In this document: positions 41,234 to 48,530 of the stretch, in pieces
Layout of the letters: each line of letters opens with the position of its first letter
Position numbering within the stretch: position 1 is the stretch's first letter
NCBI RefSeq assembly: GCF_013408145.1
Contig: NZ_JACBZI010000001.1
Span: 310,001-374,000, forward strand
Source: Nocardioides marinus
Lineage (GTDB): Bacteria; Actinomycetota; Actinomycetes; Propionibacteriales; Nocardioidaceae
Length of the DNA stretch: 64,000 bases
Reading direction: 5' to 3'
Made by a program: the position numbers and the translations under genes
The notes under the pieces: model-generated
The model's database searches: none
What the model was told of the DNA's origin: nothing
The model's input: only the letters and a program-made list of their open reading frames with translations

Positions 41234-41872
41234 ATGACCGACCTGCGTGCGCTGCGCCGCGAGTACGCCGCCAGGGGGCTCGACGAGGCCGACCTGGACC
41301 CCGACCCGCTGGTGGTCTTCGACCGCTGGTTCGCCGAGGCCGTGGCCGCCGGCCTCGACGAGCCGAACGCGATGGTCGTCGCGACCGTCGATCCCGGCGG
41401 CGCGCCGTCGATGCGCACCGTGCTGCTCAAGGGCGTCGAGGACGACGGGTTCGTCTTCTTCACCAACCACTCCTCTCGCAAGGGCCGCGCGCTGGCGGTC
41501 GATCCGCGCTGCGCGTTGCTGTTCCCGTGGCACCCGCTGGAGCGGCAGGTCCGGGTCGAGGGGAACGCCGAGCTGCTCCCGCGCGCTGAGGTCGAGGCCT
41601 ACTTCGCCCAGCGCCCGCGCGGCAGCCAGCTCGGCGCACACGCGTCGGCCCAGTCCGAGCCCATCGCCGACCGCTCCGCGCTCGAGGCGGCGTACGCCGG
41701 GGTGGAGCGAGTGTTCGGGGACCGCGACGTCCCGCCGCCGGAGCACTGGGGCGGCTACCTGGTGCGGCCGCAGGTGGTGGAGTTCTGGCAGGGCAGGCCG
41801 TCGCGGCTGCACGACCGGCTGGAGTACACGCGCACCGACGACCACTGGTCGGTGCGGCGGTTGCAGCCGTGA
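41234..41872 (+). CDS. pdxH: Pyridoxamine 5'-phosphate oxidase
   Basis: A 212-residue FMN enzyme that oxidises pyridoxine or pyridoxamine 5'-phosphate to PLP. Typical blocks are MRTVLLKGVEDDGFVFFTNH, SRKGRALAVDP, PLERQVRVEGNAELL, QSEPI, and the C-terminal WGGYLVRPQVVEFWQGRPSR with DHWSVRRLQP at the end. A longer open frame begins upstream, but homology starts at ATG 41234, which directly follows a TANNNT box. It is transcribed divergently from the citrate synthase gene. Confidence 0.95.
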   Translation: MTDLRALRREYAARGLDEADLDPDPLVVFDRWFAEAVAAGLDEPNAMVVATVDPGGAPSMRTVLLKGVEDDGFVFFTNHSSRKGRALAVDPRCALLFPWHPLERQVRVEGNAELLPRAEVEAYFAQRPRGSQLGAHASAQSEPIADRSALEAAYAGVERVFGDRDVPPPEHWGGYLVRPQVVEFWQGRPSRLHDRLEYTRTDDHWSVRRLQP

Positions 41873-41895
41873 CGGGCCGGACCGACGGCGAAAAC

Positions 41896-41911
41896 GAGTG
41901 AGCGCTCACTC
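41896..41911. promoter_or_regulatory. 16-bp palindromic TetR-type operator
   Basis: GAGTGAGCGCTCACTC is a perfect palindrome 22 bases before the regulator start. It covers the -35 zone of a promoter whose -10 is TAGGGT (41922-41927), so binding there would block RNA polymerase. The GTGAGCGCTCAC core is a common TetR-family box. Confidence 0.75.
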
Positions 41912-41921
41912 ACTCATCGAC

Positions 41922-41927
41922 TAGGGT
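41922..41927 (+). promoter_or_regulatory. -10 element of the TetR/ABC exporter operon
   Basis: TAGGGT is followed by six bases and then GTG 41934, so the regulator mRNA is probably leaderless; the palindromic operator lies just upstream. Confidence 0.5.
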
Positions 41928-41933
41928 GGCGGG

Positions 41934-42512
41934 GTGCCGCCCCGTGCCCGTCCGATGTCGCCCGAGGACCGTCGTACCTCCCTGGTCGACGTGACCCTGC
42001 GGTTGCTGCGCGAGCACGGCCGCGAGGTCACCACCCGCCAGATCGCCGAGGCCGCCGGCATCGCCGAGGGCACGATCTTCCGCGTCTTCGCCACCAAGGA
42101 CGAGCTGGTCGAGGCCGCGATCAGCCGGGCCTTCGAGCCCGGCGCGCTGGTCGAGCGGATCCGCGAGATCGAGGCGGAGCTGCCGCTCGAGGACCGGCTG
42201 GTCCGGCTGGTGGGCGTGCTCCAGCAGCGCTACCGCGCCACGTTCTACCTGATGCGCCGCGTGGGGATGCTGCGCCCGCCCGACCACGACGGCGAGCTGG
42301 CCCGATCAGCCCGCGCGGAGATCCACGCCCTCATGGTCGGGCTGATCGGGCCCGACGCCGGGCGCCTCACGGTGGACCCCGACGACTTCTGCCACCGGCT
42401 GCGGTTGCTGACCTTCGCGGGCTCGCACCCGCAGATCTCCGACGGCCACCTGCTCAGCCCCGAGCAGGTCGTCGGCACCGTGCTCCACGGACTCTCGAAG
42501 GAGGGCCGCTGA
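41934..42512 (+). CDS. TetR family transcriptional regulator
   Basis: A 192-residue repressor-type protein. The N-terminal helix-turn-helix is at about residues 32-58 (VTTRQIAEAAGIAEGTIFRVFATKDELVEAAI, typical TetR_N), and the C-terminal ligand domain is helical. It starts with GTG six bases after a TAGGGT box; a palindromic operator overlaps the promoter, implying autoregulation. The stop is shared with the start of the first ABC transporter gene (TGATG), so the regulator probably controls that exporter. Confidence 0.88.
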   Translation: MPPRARPMSPEDRRTSLVDVTLRLLREHGREVTTRQIAEAAGIAEGTIFRVFATKDELVEAAISRAFEPGALVERIREIEAELPLEDRLVRLVGVLQQRYRATFYLMRRVGMLRPPDHDGELARSARAEIHALMVGLIGPDAGRLTVDPDDFCHRLRLLTFAGSHPQISDGHLLSPEQVVGTVLHGLSKEGR

Positions 42513-44248
42513 TGCTGGTCCCGATCCTGCGGCAGCGGCTCGCGCCGTACCGCTCCTGGCTGGTCGCGGTCGTCGCGCTGCAGCTCGTCGGCGTGCTCGC
42601 GATGCTCTACCTGCCGAGCCTGAACGCCTCGATCATCGACGACGGCGTCGTGCCCGGCGACACGGCGCTGATCTGGCGGCTGGGCGGGGTGATGCTCGTG
42701 GTCTCGTGCGTGCAGATCGTCTGCTCGGTGGGTGCGGCGTGGTTCGGCGCGCGCACCGCCACGGCCTTCGGTCGCGACCTGCGACGTGACCTGTTCCAGC
42801 GCGTGGGGACCTTCTCGACCCGGGAGGTCCAGGAGTTCGGCGCCCCCTCGCTGATCACCCGCACCACCAACGACGTGCAGCAGGTGCAGATGCTGGTCGT
42901 GATGACCTGCCTGATCGCGGTCTCCAGCCCGATCATGATGGTCGGCGGTGTCCTGATGGCCCTGCGCGAGGACCTCGGGCTGGGCTGGATCCTGGCAGTG
43001 GTCGTCCCCGCGCTGTTCGTCTCCGTGGGCTTCGTGATCTCCCGGATGGTGCCGAGCTTCCGGGCCATGCAGGCGCGCATCGACGAGGTCAACCGGGTGC
43101 TGCGCGAGCAGATCGCGGGCATCCGCGTCGTGCGCGCCTTCGTCCGCGAGCGGCACGAGACCGAGCGCTTCGCGGTCGCCAACGAGGAGCTCACCGACGT
43201 GGCGGTCCGTGCTGGGCGCTGGATGGCCACGATGTTCCCGCTGGCCATGCTCGTCGTGAACGTCTCCAGCGTCGGCGTCGTGTGGTTCGGCGGGCACCGC
43301 GTGGACTCCGGCCAGATGGAGGTGGGCGCGCTCACCGCGTTCTTGTCCTACCTGATGCAGATCCTGATGTCGGTGATGATGGCGACCTTCATGCTCATGC
43401 AGGTGCCCCGCTCGGCGGTCTGCGCGGAGCGGATCTCCGAGGTCCTCACCACCGACACCTCCGTACGCCGCAGCCGCGAGCCGCACCCCCTCGACCCCGC
43501 CCGCCGTGGTCACGTCGACCTGGAGTCGGTGACCTTCGCCTACCCCGGTGCCGAGGCGCCGGTGCTCAGCGGGTTGTCGCTGTCCGCGCGGCCGGGCCGG
43601 GTCGTGGCCGTCATCGGCTCGACCGGTGCGGGCAAGTCCACCCTGGTCAACCTCGTCCCGCGGCTCTTCGACACGACCGCCGGCACCGTGCGCGTGGCCG
43701 GGGTCGACGTGCGCGACCTCGATCCCGAGGTGCTGTGGGGCGAGCTCGGCCTGGTCCCCCAGAAGGCCTACCTGTTCAGCGGCACCGTCCGCAGCAACCT
43801 GGCCCACGGCCGCCCCGACGCCACGGAGGAGCAGATGTGGGAGGCGCTGGAGATCGCCCAGGCCCGTGACTTCGTGCAGGCGCTGCCCGAGGGCCTGGAC
43901 TCCCCGGTCGCCCAGGGCGGCACGAACCTCTCCGGCGGTCAGCGCCAACGCCTCGCGATCGCCCGGGCGGTGGTGCGTCGCCCCGCGGTCTACCTCTTCG
44001 ACGACGCCTTCTCGGCCCTCGACCTGGCCACCGACGCGCGGCTGCGTGCCGCGCTGCGGCCGGTGACGACCGAGGCCACGGTCGTCGTGGTGGCCCAGCG
44101 GGTCTCCACGATCCGCGACGCCGACGTGATCGTGGTGCTCGAGGACGGTCGGGTCGTCGGCCGGGGCGGGCACGACGAGCTGCTCGCCGGCTGTGCGACG
44201 TACCAGGAGATCGTGGCCTCGCAGCTCTCCGCGGAGGAGGCGGCATGA
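42512..44248 (+). CDS. ABC exporter half-transporter with degenerate ATPase site
   Basis: 578 residues: six membrane helices (about 20-300), then the ATPase domain (about 335-575). Walker A is GSTGAGKST, the Q-loop GLVPQKAYLF and the signature NLSGGQRQR. Walker B reads VYLFDDAFSALD, with Asp where the catalytic Glu should be, and the switch His is replaced by Gln (VVAQRVSTI). This is the pattern of the degenerate half of heterodimeric exporters such as TM287/288 or LmrCD. It lies between a TetR regulator and the second half, overlapping both, and probably exports a drug or lipid. Confidence 0.92.
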   Translation: MLVPILRQRLAPYRSWLVAVVALQLVGVLAMLYLPSLNASIIDDGVVPGDTALIWRLGGVMLVVSCVQIVCSVGAAWFGARTATAFGRDLRRDLFQRVGTFSTREVQEFGAPSLITRTTNDVQQVQMLVVMTCLIAVSSPIMMVGGVLMALREDLGLGWILAVVVPALFVSVGFVISRMVPSFRAMQARIDEVNRVLREQIAGIRVVRAFVRERHETERFAVANEELTDVAVRAGRWMATMFPLAMLVVNVSSVGVVWFGGHRVDSGQMEVGALTAFLSYLMQILMSVMMATFMLMQVPRSAVCAERISEVLTTDTSVRRSREPHPLDPARRGHVDLESVTFAYPGAEAPVLSGLSLSARPGRVVAVIGSTGAGKSTLVNLVPRLFDTTAGTVRVAGVDVRDLDPEVLWGELGLVPQKAYLFSGTVRSNLAHGRPDATEEQMWEALEIAQARDFVQALPEGLDSPVAQGGTNLSGGQRQRLAIARAVVRRPAVYLFDDAFSALDLATDARLRAALRPVTTEATVVVVAQRVSTIRDADVIVVLEDGRVVGRGGHDELLAGCATYQEIVASQLSAEEAA

Positions 44249-46206
44249 GCGCGCCCACCCCGCAGAAGGGCCGCGGCTTCGCGGCGACCGAGCGGATCGA
44301 GGCACCTGCCGGCGGGCCGGGTCGTGGCCCGATGGGCGGCGGGATGGTCGGCCAGAAGGCCATGGACTTCGGGCCGTCGGCACGCCGGCTCGTGGGCCGG
44401 ATGCGACCCGAGCGGGCGCTGGCCTCGCTGGTGGTGGCGCTGGTCGTGGTGTCGGTGCTGCTGATGTCGATCGGGCCGCGCCTGCTCGGCCACGCGACCG
44501 ACCTGGTCTTCCGCGGCTTCATCGGCTCCCGGACGCCGGTCGGCACGCCGGACGACCAGCTCCCCGAGGCCGTGCAGGGCCAGGGGGTCGTCCCCGGGCA
44601 GGGCGTCGACTTCGGCGCCGTGGGCGAGTGGCTGCTGCTGGTGCTGGCGGTGTACGCCGCGGCCTCGGTGCTCTCCTGGCTGGCCGGCTTCGTGCTGAAC
44701 GGCGTGGTCCAGCGCACCGTGCGCCGGATGCGCGGTGACGTCGAGGAGAAGATCCACCGGCTGCCGCTGGGCTACTTCGACCGCTCCCCGCGCGGGGAGC
44801 TGCTCAGCCGGGTCACCAACGACATCGACAACATCAGCCAGACCCTGCAGCAGACCATGAGCCAGCTGCTCCAGTCGCTGCTCACCGTGCTCGCGGTCCT
44901 GGCGATGATGATCTGGATCAGCCCGTTGCTGGCGCTGGTCGCGGTGCTCAGCGTCCCGGTCTCGCTGGTGGCGACCCGCGCGATCATGCGGCGCTCGCAG
45001 GGCCAGTTCGTCGCGCAGTGGCGCACCACCGGTCGCCTCAACGCCCACATCGAGGAGGCCTTCTCCGGCCACGCGCTGGTCAAGGTCTACGGCCGCACCG
45101 ACGAGGTGGAGCGCACCTTCGCCGAGCACAACGACGCTCTCTACGACGTGTCGTTCAAGGCGCAGTTCATCAGCGGCCTGGTGATGCCGACGATGATGTT
45201 CATCGGCAACCTCAACTACGTCGTCGTCGCCGTCGTGGGCGCGCTGCGGATCTCCTCCGGGGCGGTGACCCTCGGCGAGGTGCAGGCCTTCGTGCAGTAC
45301 ACCCGCCAGTTCACCCAGCCGCTCACGACCGTCGCGTCGATGGCCAACCTGCTGCAGTCCGGCGTCGCCTCGGCCGAGCGCGTCTTCGAGCTGCTCGACG
45401 CCGACGAGGAGCCGCTCGCCGACGCTCCCGGTGCCGGGGGCACCGCCCGGTCGGGTGCCCCGACCCGCGGCGAGGTCGCCTTCGAGCAGGTGTCCTTCTC
45501 CTACGACCCGACCCGCCCGCTCATCGAGGACCTCTCCCTCCTGGCGCGGCCCGGGCAGACCGTGGCCATCGTGGGCCCGACCGGGGCGGGCAAGACCACC
45601 CTGGTCAACCTCGTCATGCGCTTCTACGACGTCGACGCCGGGCGCATCCTCCTCGACGGCGTCGACACCTCCACCCTCACCCGCCAGGAGCTGCGCGCGG
45701 AGGTGGGGATGGTGCTGCAGGACACCTGGCTCTTCGAGGGCACCATCCGCGACAACATCGCCTACGGCCGGCCCGACGCCACCGAGGAGCAGGTGCTGGA
45801 GGCGGCGCGGGCGACGTACGTCGACCGCTTCGTCCACTCCCTCCCCGACGGCTACGACACGGTCGTCGACGAGGACGGCGCCAACCTGTCGGCCGGCGAG
45901 CGCCAGCTGCTCACGATCGCGCGGGCGTTCCTCACCGACCCCGCGCTGCTGATCCTCGACGAGGCGACCTCGTCGGTCGACACCCGCACCGAGCTGCTGC
46001 TGCAGCACGCGATGGCGGCGCTGCGCACGGACCGGACGTCCTTCGTCATCGCGCACCGGCTCTCGACGATCCGCGACGCCGACCTGATCCTGGTGATGGA
46101 GGACGGCGCGATCGTGGAGCAGGGCACGCACGCCTCGCTGCTCACCGCCGACGGCGCGTACGCCGCGCTCTACCGCTCCCAGTTCACCGCCGCCACCGAC
46201 GCCTGA
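44245..46206 (+). CDS. ABC exporter half-transporter with canonical Walker B
   Basis: 653 residues: a cytoplasmic N-terminal extension rich in Gly/Pro (about 1-40), six membrane helices with an insertion after the first (about residues 93-120), then the ATPase domain (about 400-650). Walker A is GPTGAGKTT, Walker B LLILDEATSSVD with the catalytic Glu, and the switch His lies in VIAHRLSTI. The signature is LSAGE rather than LSGGQ. Combined with the partner, one composite ATP site is normal and the other degenerate. It is overlapped by the first half; transcription probably ends in the repeat region that follows. Confidence 0.92.
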   Translation: MSAPTPQKGRGFAATERIEAPAGGPGRGPMGGGMVGQKAMDFGPSARRLVGRMRPERALASLVVALVVVSVLLMSIGPRLLGHATDLVFRGFIGSRTPVGTPDDQLPEAVQGQGVVPGQGVDFGAVGEWLLLVLAVYAAASVLSWLAGFVLNGVVQRTVRRMRGDVEEKIHRLPLGYFDRSPRGELLSRVTNDIDNISQTLQQTMSQLLQSLLTVLAVLAMMIWISPLLALVAVLSVPVSLVATRAIMRRSQGQFVAQWRTTGRLNAHIEEAFSGHALVKVYGRTDEVERTFAEHNDALYDVSFKAQFISGLVMPTMMFIGNLNYVVVAVVGALRISSGAVTLGEVQAFVQYTRQFTQPLTTVASMANLLQSGVASAERVFELLDADEEPLADAPGAGGTARSGAPTRGEVAFEQVSFSYDPTRPLIEDLSLLARPGQTVAIVGPTGAGKTTLVNLVMRFYDVDAGRILLDGVDTSTLTRQELRAEVGMVLQDTWLFEGTIRDNIAYGRPDATEEQVLEAARATYVDRFVHSLPDGYDTVVDEDGANLSAGERQLLTIARAFLTDPALLILDEATSSVDTRTELLLQHAMAALRTDRTSFVIAHRLSTIRDADLILVMEDGAIVEQGTHASLLTADGAYAALYRSQFTAATDA

Positions 46207-46221
46207 CCCCCCACCCCACGC

Positions 46222-46358
46222 CGAGTCGGCGTATTGATACGCCGGTTCGGCGGGCGGGCGGGCGGCCGGGCGGGCGGGTCGGTCGAGTCGGCGTATTGAT
46301 ACGCCGGTTCGGCGGAGAGGGTGGGTCGAGCCGGCGTATTGATACGCCGGTTCGGCGG
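46222..46358 (+). repeat. Three copies of a 32-bp palindromic repeat, left of the PTS island
   Basis: Copies lie at 46222-46253, 46284-46315 and 46327-46358, all in the same orientation. Each carries the core CGGCGTATTGATACGCCG, an inverted repeat around TG, followed by GTTCGGCGG. The second and third copies start 43 bases apart. The same unit appears three times at 53828-53945. The 187-base gap between the ABC gene and ptsH holds nothing else. Confidence 0.85.
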
Positions 46359-46393
46359 GCGGGCTGGGGCGGGGTGGGTCGAGGCAGGAAGGC

Positions 46394-46639
46394 TCAGGAG
46401 GCGTCGAGGTCCTGGGCCACGAGGGCGGCGATGGCGTCGACGGCGGCCTGGTCGTCACCGGCGACCTCGACGGTGTCGCCGCACTTCGCGCCGAGGGTCA
46501 TGATCATGAGCGACGAGGCGGCGTCGACCCCGTTGATGGTCACGCTGCTGCCGAGGCCGCCGGCCGCCTCGGCGATGAGGGCGGCGGGGCGGGCGTGCAG
46601 GCCGACGGACGAGCCGACGGTGACGGAGGTGGTGGGCAT
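46394..46639 (-). CDS. ptsH: PTS phosphocarrier protein HPr
   Basis: An 81-residue protein of normal HPr size. The phosphorylated histidine is His15 in GLHARPAA. The regulatory-serine region reads AASSLMIMTLGAKCGD, so a Ser is available near position 42-43, but whether it is a kinase site is open. HPr passes phosphate from Enzyme I (divergent gene, same cluster) to the mannitol-type EIIA. ATG 46639 follows GAGGAG. It is the third gene of a minus-strand operon after the DeoR repressor and the PfkB kinase. Confidence 0.93.
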   Translation of the reverse strand: MPTTSVTVGSSVGLHARPAALIAEAAGGLGSSVTINGVDAASSLMIMTLGAKCGDTVEVAGDDQAAVDAIAALVAQDLDAS

Positions 46640-46677
46640 GGGTTCTCCTCTGGTGCTGGGCGGTCGGGCGAGCTGGG

Positions 46678-47649
46678 TCAGGTCGTGCTGAGGGCACGGA
46701 CCTCGACGCGCGAGGTGTCGACGTCGGCCGGGGTCGGGATGCCGGTACCGGGCAGGGCTGCGGCGGCACTGCCGTAGGCCACGGCCAGCGCCAGGCACTC
46801 GGCCGGCTCCACCCCGCGGACCGAGCCGAGCAGGAAGCCGAACAGGCTCGAGTCGCCCGCCCCCACCGTGCTGAGCACCGTGGTGGGCGCGGGGACGGCG
46901 TGCCACGCGCCGGTGCGGTCGGCCAGGACGGCGCCGGCCGCCCCGAGCGTGACCAGCACGTGGTCGACGCCGCGGTCGACCAGCTCCGCGGCGTGCCGGG
47001 CCACCAGGGCGGGGTCGGCCTCCAGGGCCTCGCCGTCGCCACCGGTGATGCTGGCCAGCTCCTCGGCGTTGGGCTTCACCAGCTGCGGGGCGCAACGGTC
47101 CAGTCCGGCCACGAGGGCCGACAGCGGGGCGTCGCTGGTGTCGACGGCGACGGGTGCGACGCCGTGCAGGCGGGGGAGCAGGTCGGCGTAGAAGGAGGAG
47201 GGCGCTCCGGGCGGCAGCGACCCGGCCAGCACGACCCACGAGGCTCCGTGCGCCTCCCGGACCACGGCATCGGCCAGGTCGGCCAGCTGTTCGGGGCCGG
47301 TCTCGGCACCCGCCGAGTTGATCTTCGTCGTGGTGCCGTCGGGCTCGGTGAGCGTCAGGTTGACCCGGATGCTCCCAGCGGGGCGGCAGGGGTGGCACGG
47401 GATCCCGGCTCGGGCGACGTCCTCCACGAACGGGTCGTCGGCGCGTGCGGGCAGCACGGCGAGCGTCGGCACCCCCGCGGCGACGGCTGCGCGGGAGATG
47501 TTCACGCCCTTGCCCCCGGCCTGGGAGATCGTGTGCTCCACCCGCTGCACGCCACCTCGGTCGAGCACGCCCGGCAGCACCAGGGTGCGGTCGATGCTGG
47601 GGTTGGCCGTGACGGTCACGAGGACCCCGGGGCGGGGGGAGGCGCTCAT
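46678..47649 (-). CDS. PfkB family sugar-phosphate kinase (1-phosphofructokinase-like)
   Basis: 323 residues of the PfkB fold: TANPSIDRTL at the N-terminus, QAGGKGVNISRAAVAAG, VKPNAEEL, and the ATP/anion-hole region STVGAGDSSLFGF with the catalytic Asp. This matches 1-phosphofructokinase (FruK) and tagatose-6-phosphate kinase (LacC) subfamilies. In this locus the transporter is mannitol-type and would deliver mannitol-1-phosphate, so the kinase's true substrate (fructose-1-P, fructose-6-P or tagatose-6-P) is not settled. The start ATG 47649 is one base after the upstream stop. Confidence 0.85.
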   Translation of the reverse strand: MSASPRPGVLVTVTANPSIDRTLVLPGVLDRGGVQRVEHTISQAGGKGVNISRAAVAAGVPTLAVLPARADDPFVEDVARAGIPCHPCRPAGSIRVNLTLTEPDGTTTKINSAGAETGPEQLADLADAVVREAHGASWVVLAGSLPPGAPSSFYADLLPRLHGVAPVAVDTSDAPLSALVAGLDRCAPQLVKPNAEELASITGGDGEALEADPALVARHAAELVDRGVDHVLVTLGAAGAVLADRTGAWHAVPAPTTVLSTVGAGDSSLFGFLLGSVRGVEPAECLALAVAYGSAAAALPGTGIPTPADVDTSRVEVRALSTT

Positions 47650-47650
47650 C

Positions 47651-48421
47651 TCAGCCGACCCGAGCGATCTCGAGGCCGGCGGCCTCCAGCTGCTGCTGGT
47701 CGGCGGCATCGATGCGACTGTCGGTCACCAGCACGTCGACCTCGTCGACACGGGCGAAGCGAACGGTCCGCTCCTGCCCGATCTTCGAGGAGTCGGCCAG
47801 TGCGACGACGCGCTGTGCGGCGGCCACCATGGCGCGCTTGGTGGCGGCCTCCTCAGTGTCAGGGGTGGAGAAGCCGTGCGACACGGTCAGGCCGTTGGTG
47901 CCGACGAAGGTGAGGTCGGCGCGGAAGTGACCCAGGGCCTCGACGGTCGCGTGTCCCACCGCGGCCTGGGTGGTGGTGCGCACGCGGCCCGGCAGCAGCT
48001 GCAGCTCGACGTGGGTCGCCGGGGCCAGCAGGGCGGCGATCGGCACGGCGTTGGTGAGCACCGTCCAACGCCGGTCGGTGGGCAGCAGCTCGGCGAGGCG
48101 CACGGTGGTGGTGCCGGCGTCGAGCACCAGGGTGCCGCCCTCTGCGGGCAGCAGCTCCAGCGCGGCGCGCGCGATGGCGTCCTTCTCCTCGGCGTGCGTC
48201 TGCCCGCGCTCGGGGAGCTTGGCCTCCAGGACCGTCAGGCTGCCGATGGACACGGCGCCGCCGTGCACGCGCCGGACGAGCTTGAGTCGCTCGAGTGTCG
48301 ACAGGTCGCGACGCACCGTCTCGGTGGTGACGTCGAAGTGCGCGGCCAGCTCGGTCACACTGACCCTGTTGCGCTTGGTGACCAGGTCGGCGATCGCCTG
48401 GTGACGCTCTGCCGCGTACAT
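47651..48421 (-). CDS. DeoR family transcriptional repressor
   Basis: 256 residues with the N-terminal DeoR helix-turn-helix (about 5-55, MYAAERHQAIADLV ... VSVTELAAHFDVTTETVRRD, then LERLKLVRRVHGGA) and a C-terminal sugar-phosphate-binding domain (LVLDAGTTTVRLAELL, LTNAVPIAALL, VGTNGLTVSHGFST). Regulators of this type sense phosphorylated sugars. It heads the operon with the PfkB kinase and HPr, and it faces ptsI across 109 bases whose shared inverted repeat lies on both -35 elements, so it probably controls the whole PTS cluster and itself. Confidence 0.9.
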   Translation of the reverse strand: MYAAERHQAIADLVTKRNRVSVTELAAHFDVTTETVRRDLSTLERLKLVRRVHGGAVSIGSLTVLEAKLPERGQTHAEEKDAIARAALELLPAEGGTLVLDAGTTTVRLAELLPTDRRWTVLTNAVPIAALLAPATHVELQLLPGRVRTTTQAAVGHATVEALGHFRADLTFVGTNGLTVSHGFSTPDTEEAATKRAMVAAAQRVVALADSSKIGQERTVRFARVDEVDVLVTDSRIDAADQQQLEAAGLEIARVG

Positions 48422-48476
48422 GGCACTTCCTGTCCGCCCACTCGGGCCGATCGCTCCGAAAATCTTTGTATGTGTT

Positions 48477-48505
48477 GTTTTAGTCCCGAATCTGTTGACT
48501 GTCAA
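48477..48505 (-). promoter_or_regulatory. Promoter of the DeoR-kinase-HPr operon
   Basis: On the minus strand TTGACA (48505-48500) and TAAAAC (48482-48477) are 17 bases apart, with a consensus -35. Transcription should start near 48470, giving a leader of about 49 bases before deoR. Confidence 0.65.
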
Positions 48506-48506
48506 C
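48494..48506. promoter_or_regulatory. Inverted repeat shared by two divergent promoters
   Basis: GTTGA (48494-48498) and TCAAC (48502-48506) flank CTG. The repeat contains TTGACT for the plus-strand ptsI promoter and TTGACA for the minus-strand deoR promoter, so one bound protein could block both. A DeoR-type site is the natural guess. Confidence 0.55.
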
Positions 48507-48523
48507 CACTTCGCGGCTTTAAC
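48495..48523 (+). promoter_or_regulatory. Promoter of ptsI, leaderless
   Basis: TTGACT (48495-48500) and TTTAAC (48518-48523) are separated by 17 bases. The -10 ends seven bases before ATG 48531, so RNA would begin at the start codon. There is no Shine-Dalgarno in front of this ATG, in agreement with leaderless initiation. Confidence 0.6.
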
Positions 48524-48530
48524 TGTGGGC

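Noticed and set aside
44245..46206. A cyclolipopeptide or peptide-export role for the ABC pair
   Set aside because: No peptidase domain, precursor peptide or modification enzyme is found nearby; a general multidrug-type exporter is all that can be supported.
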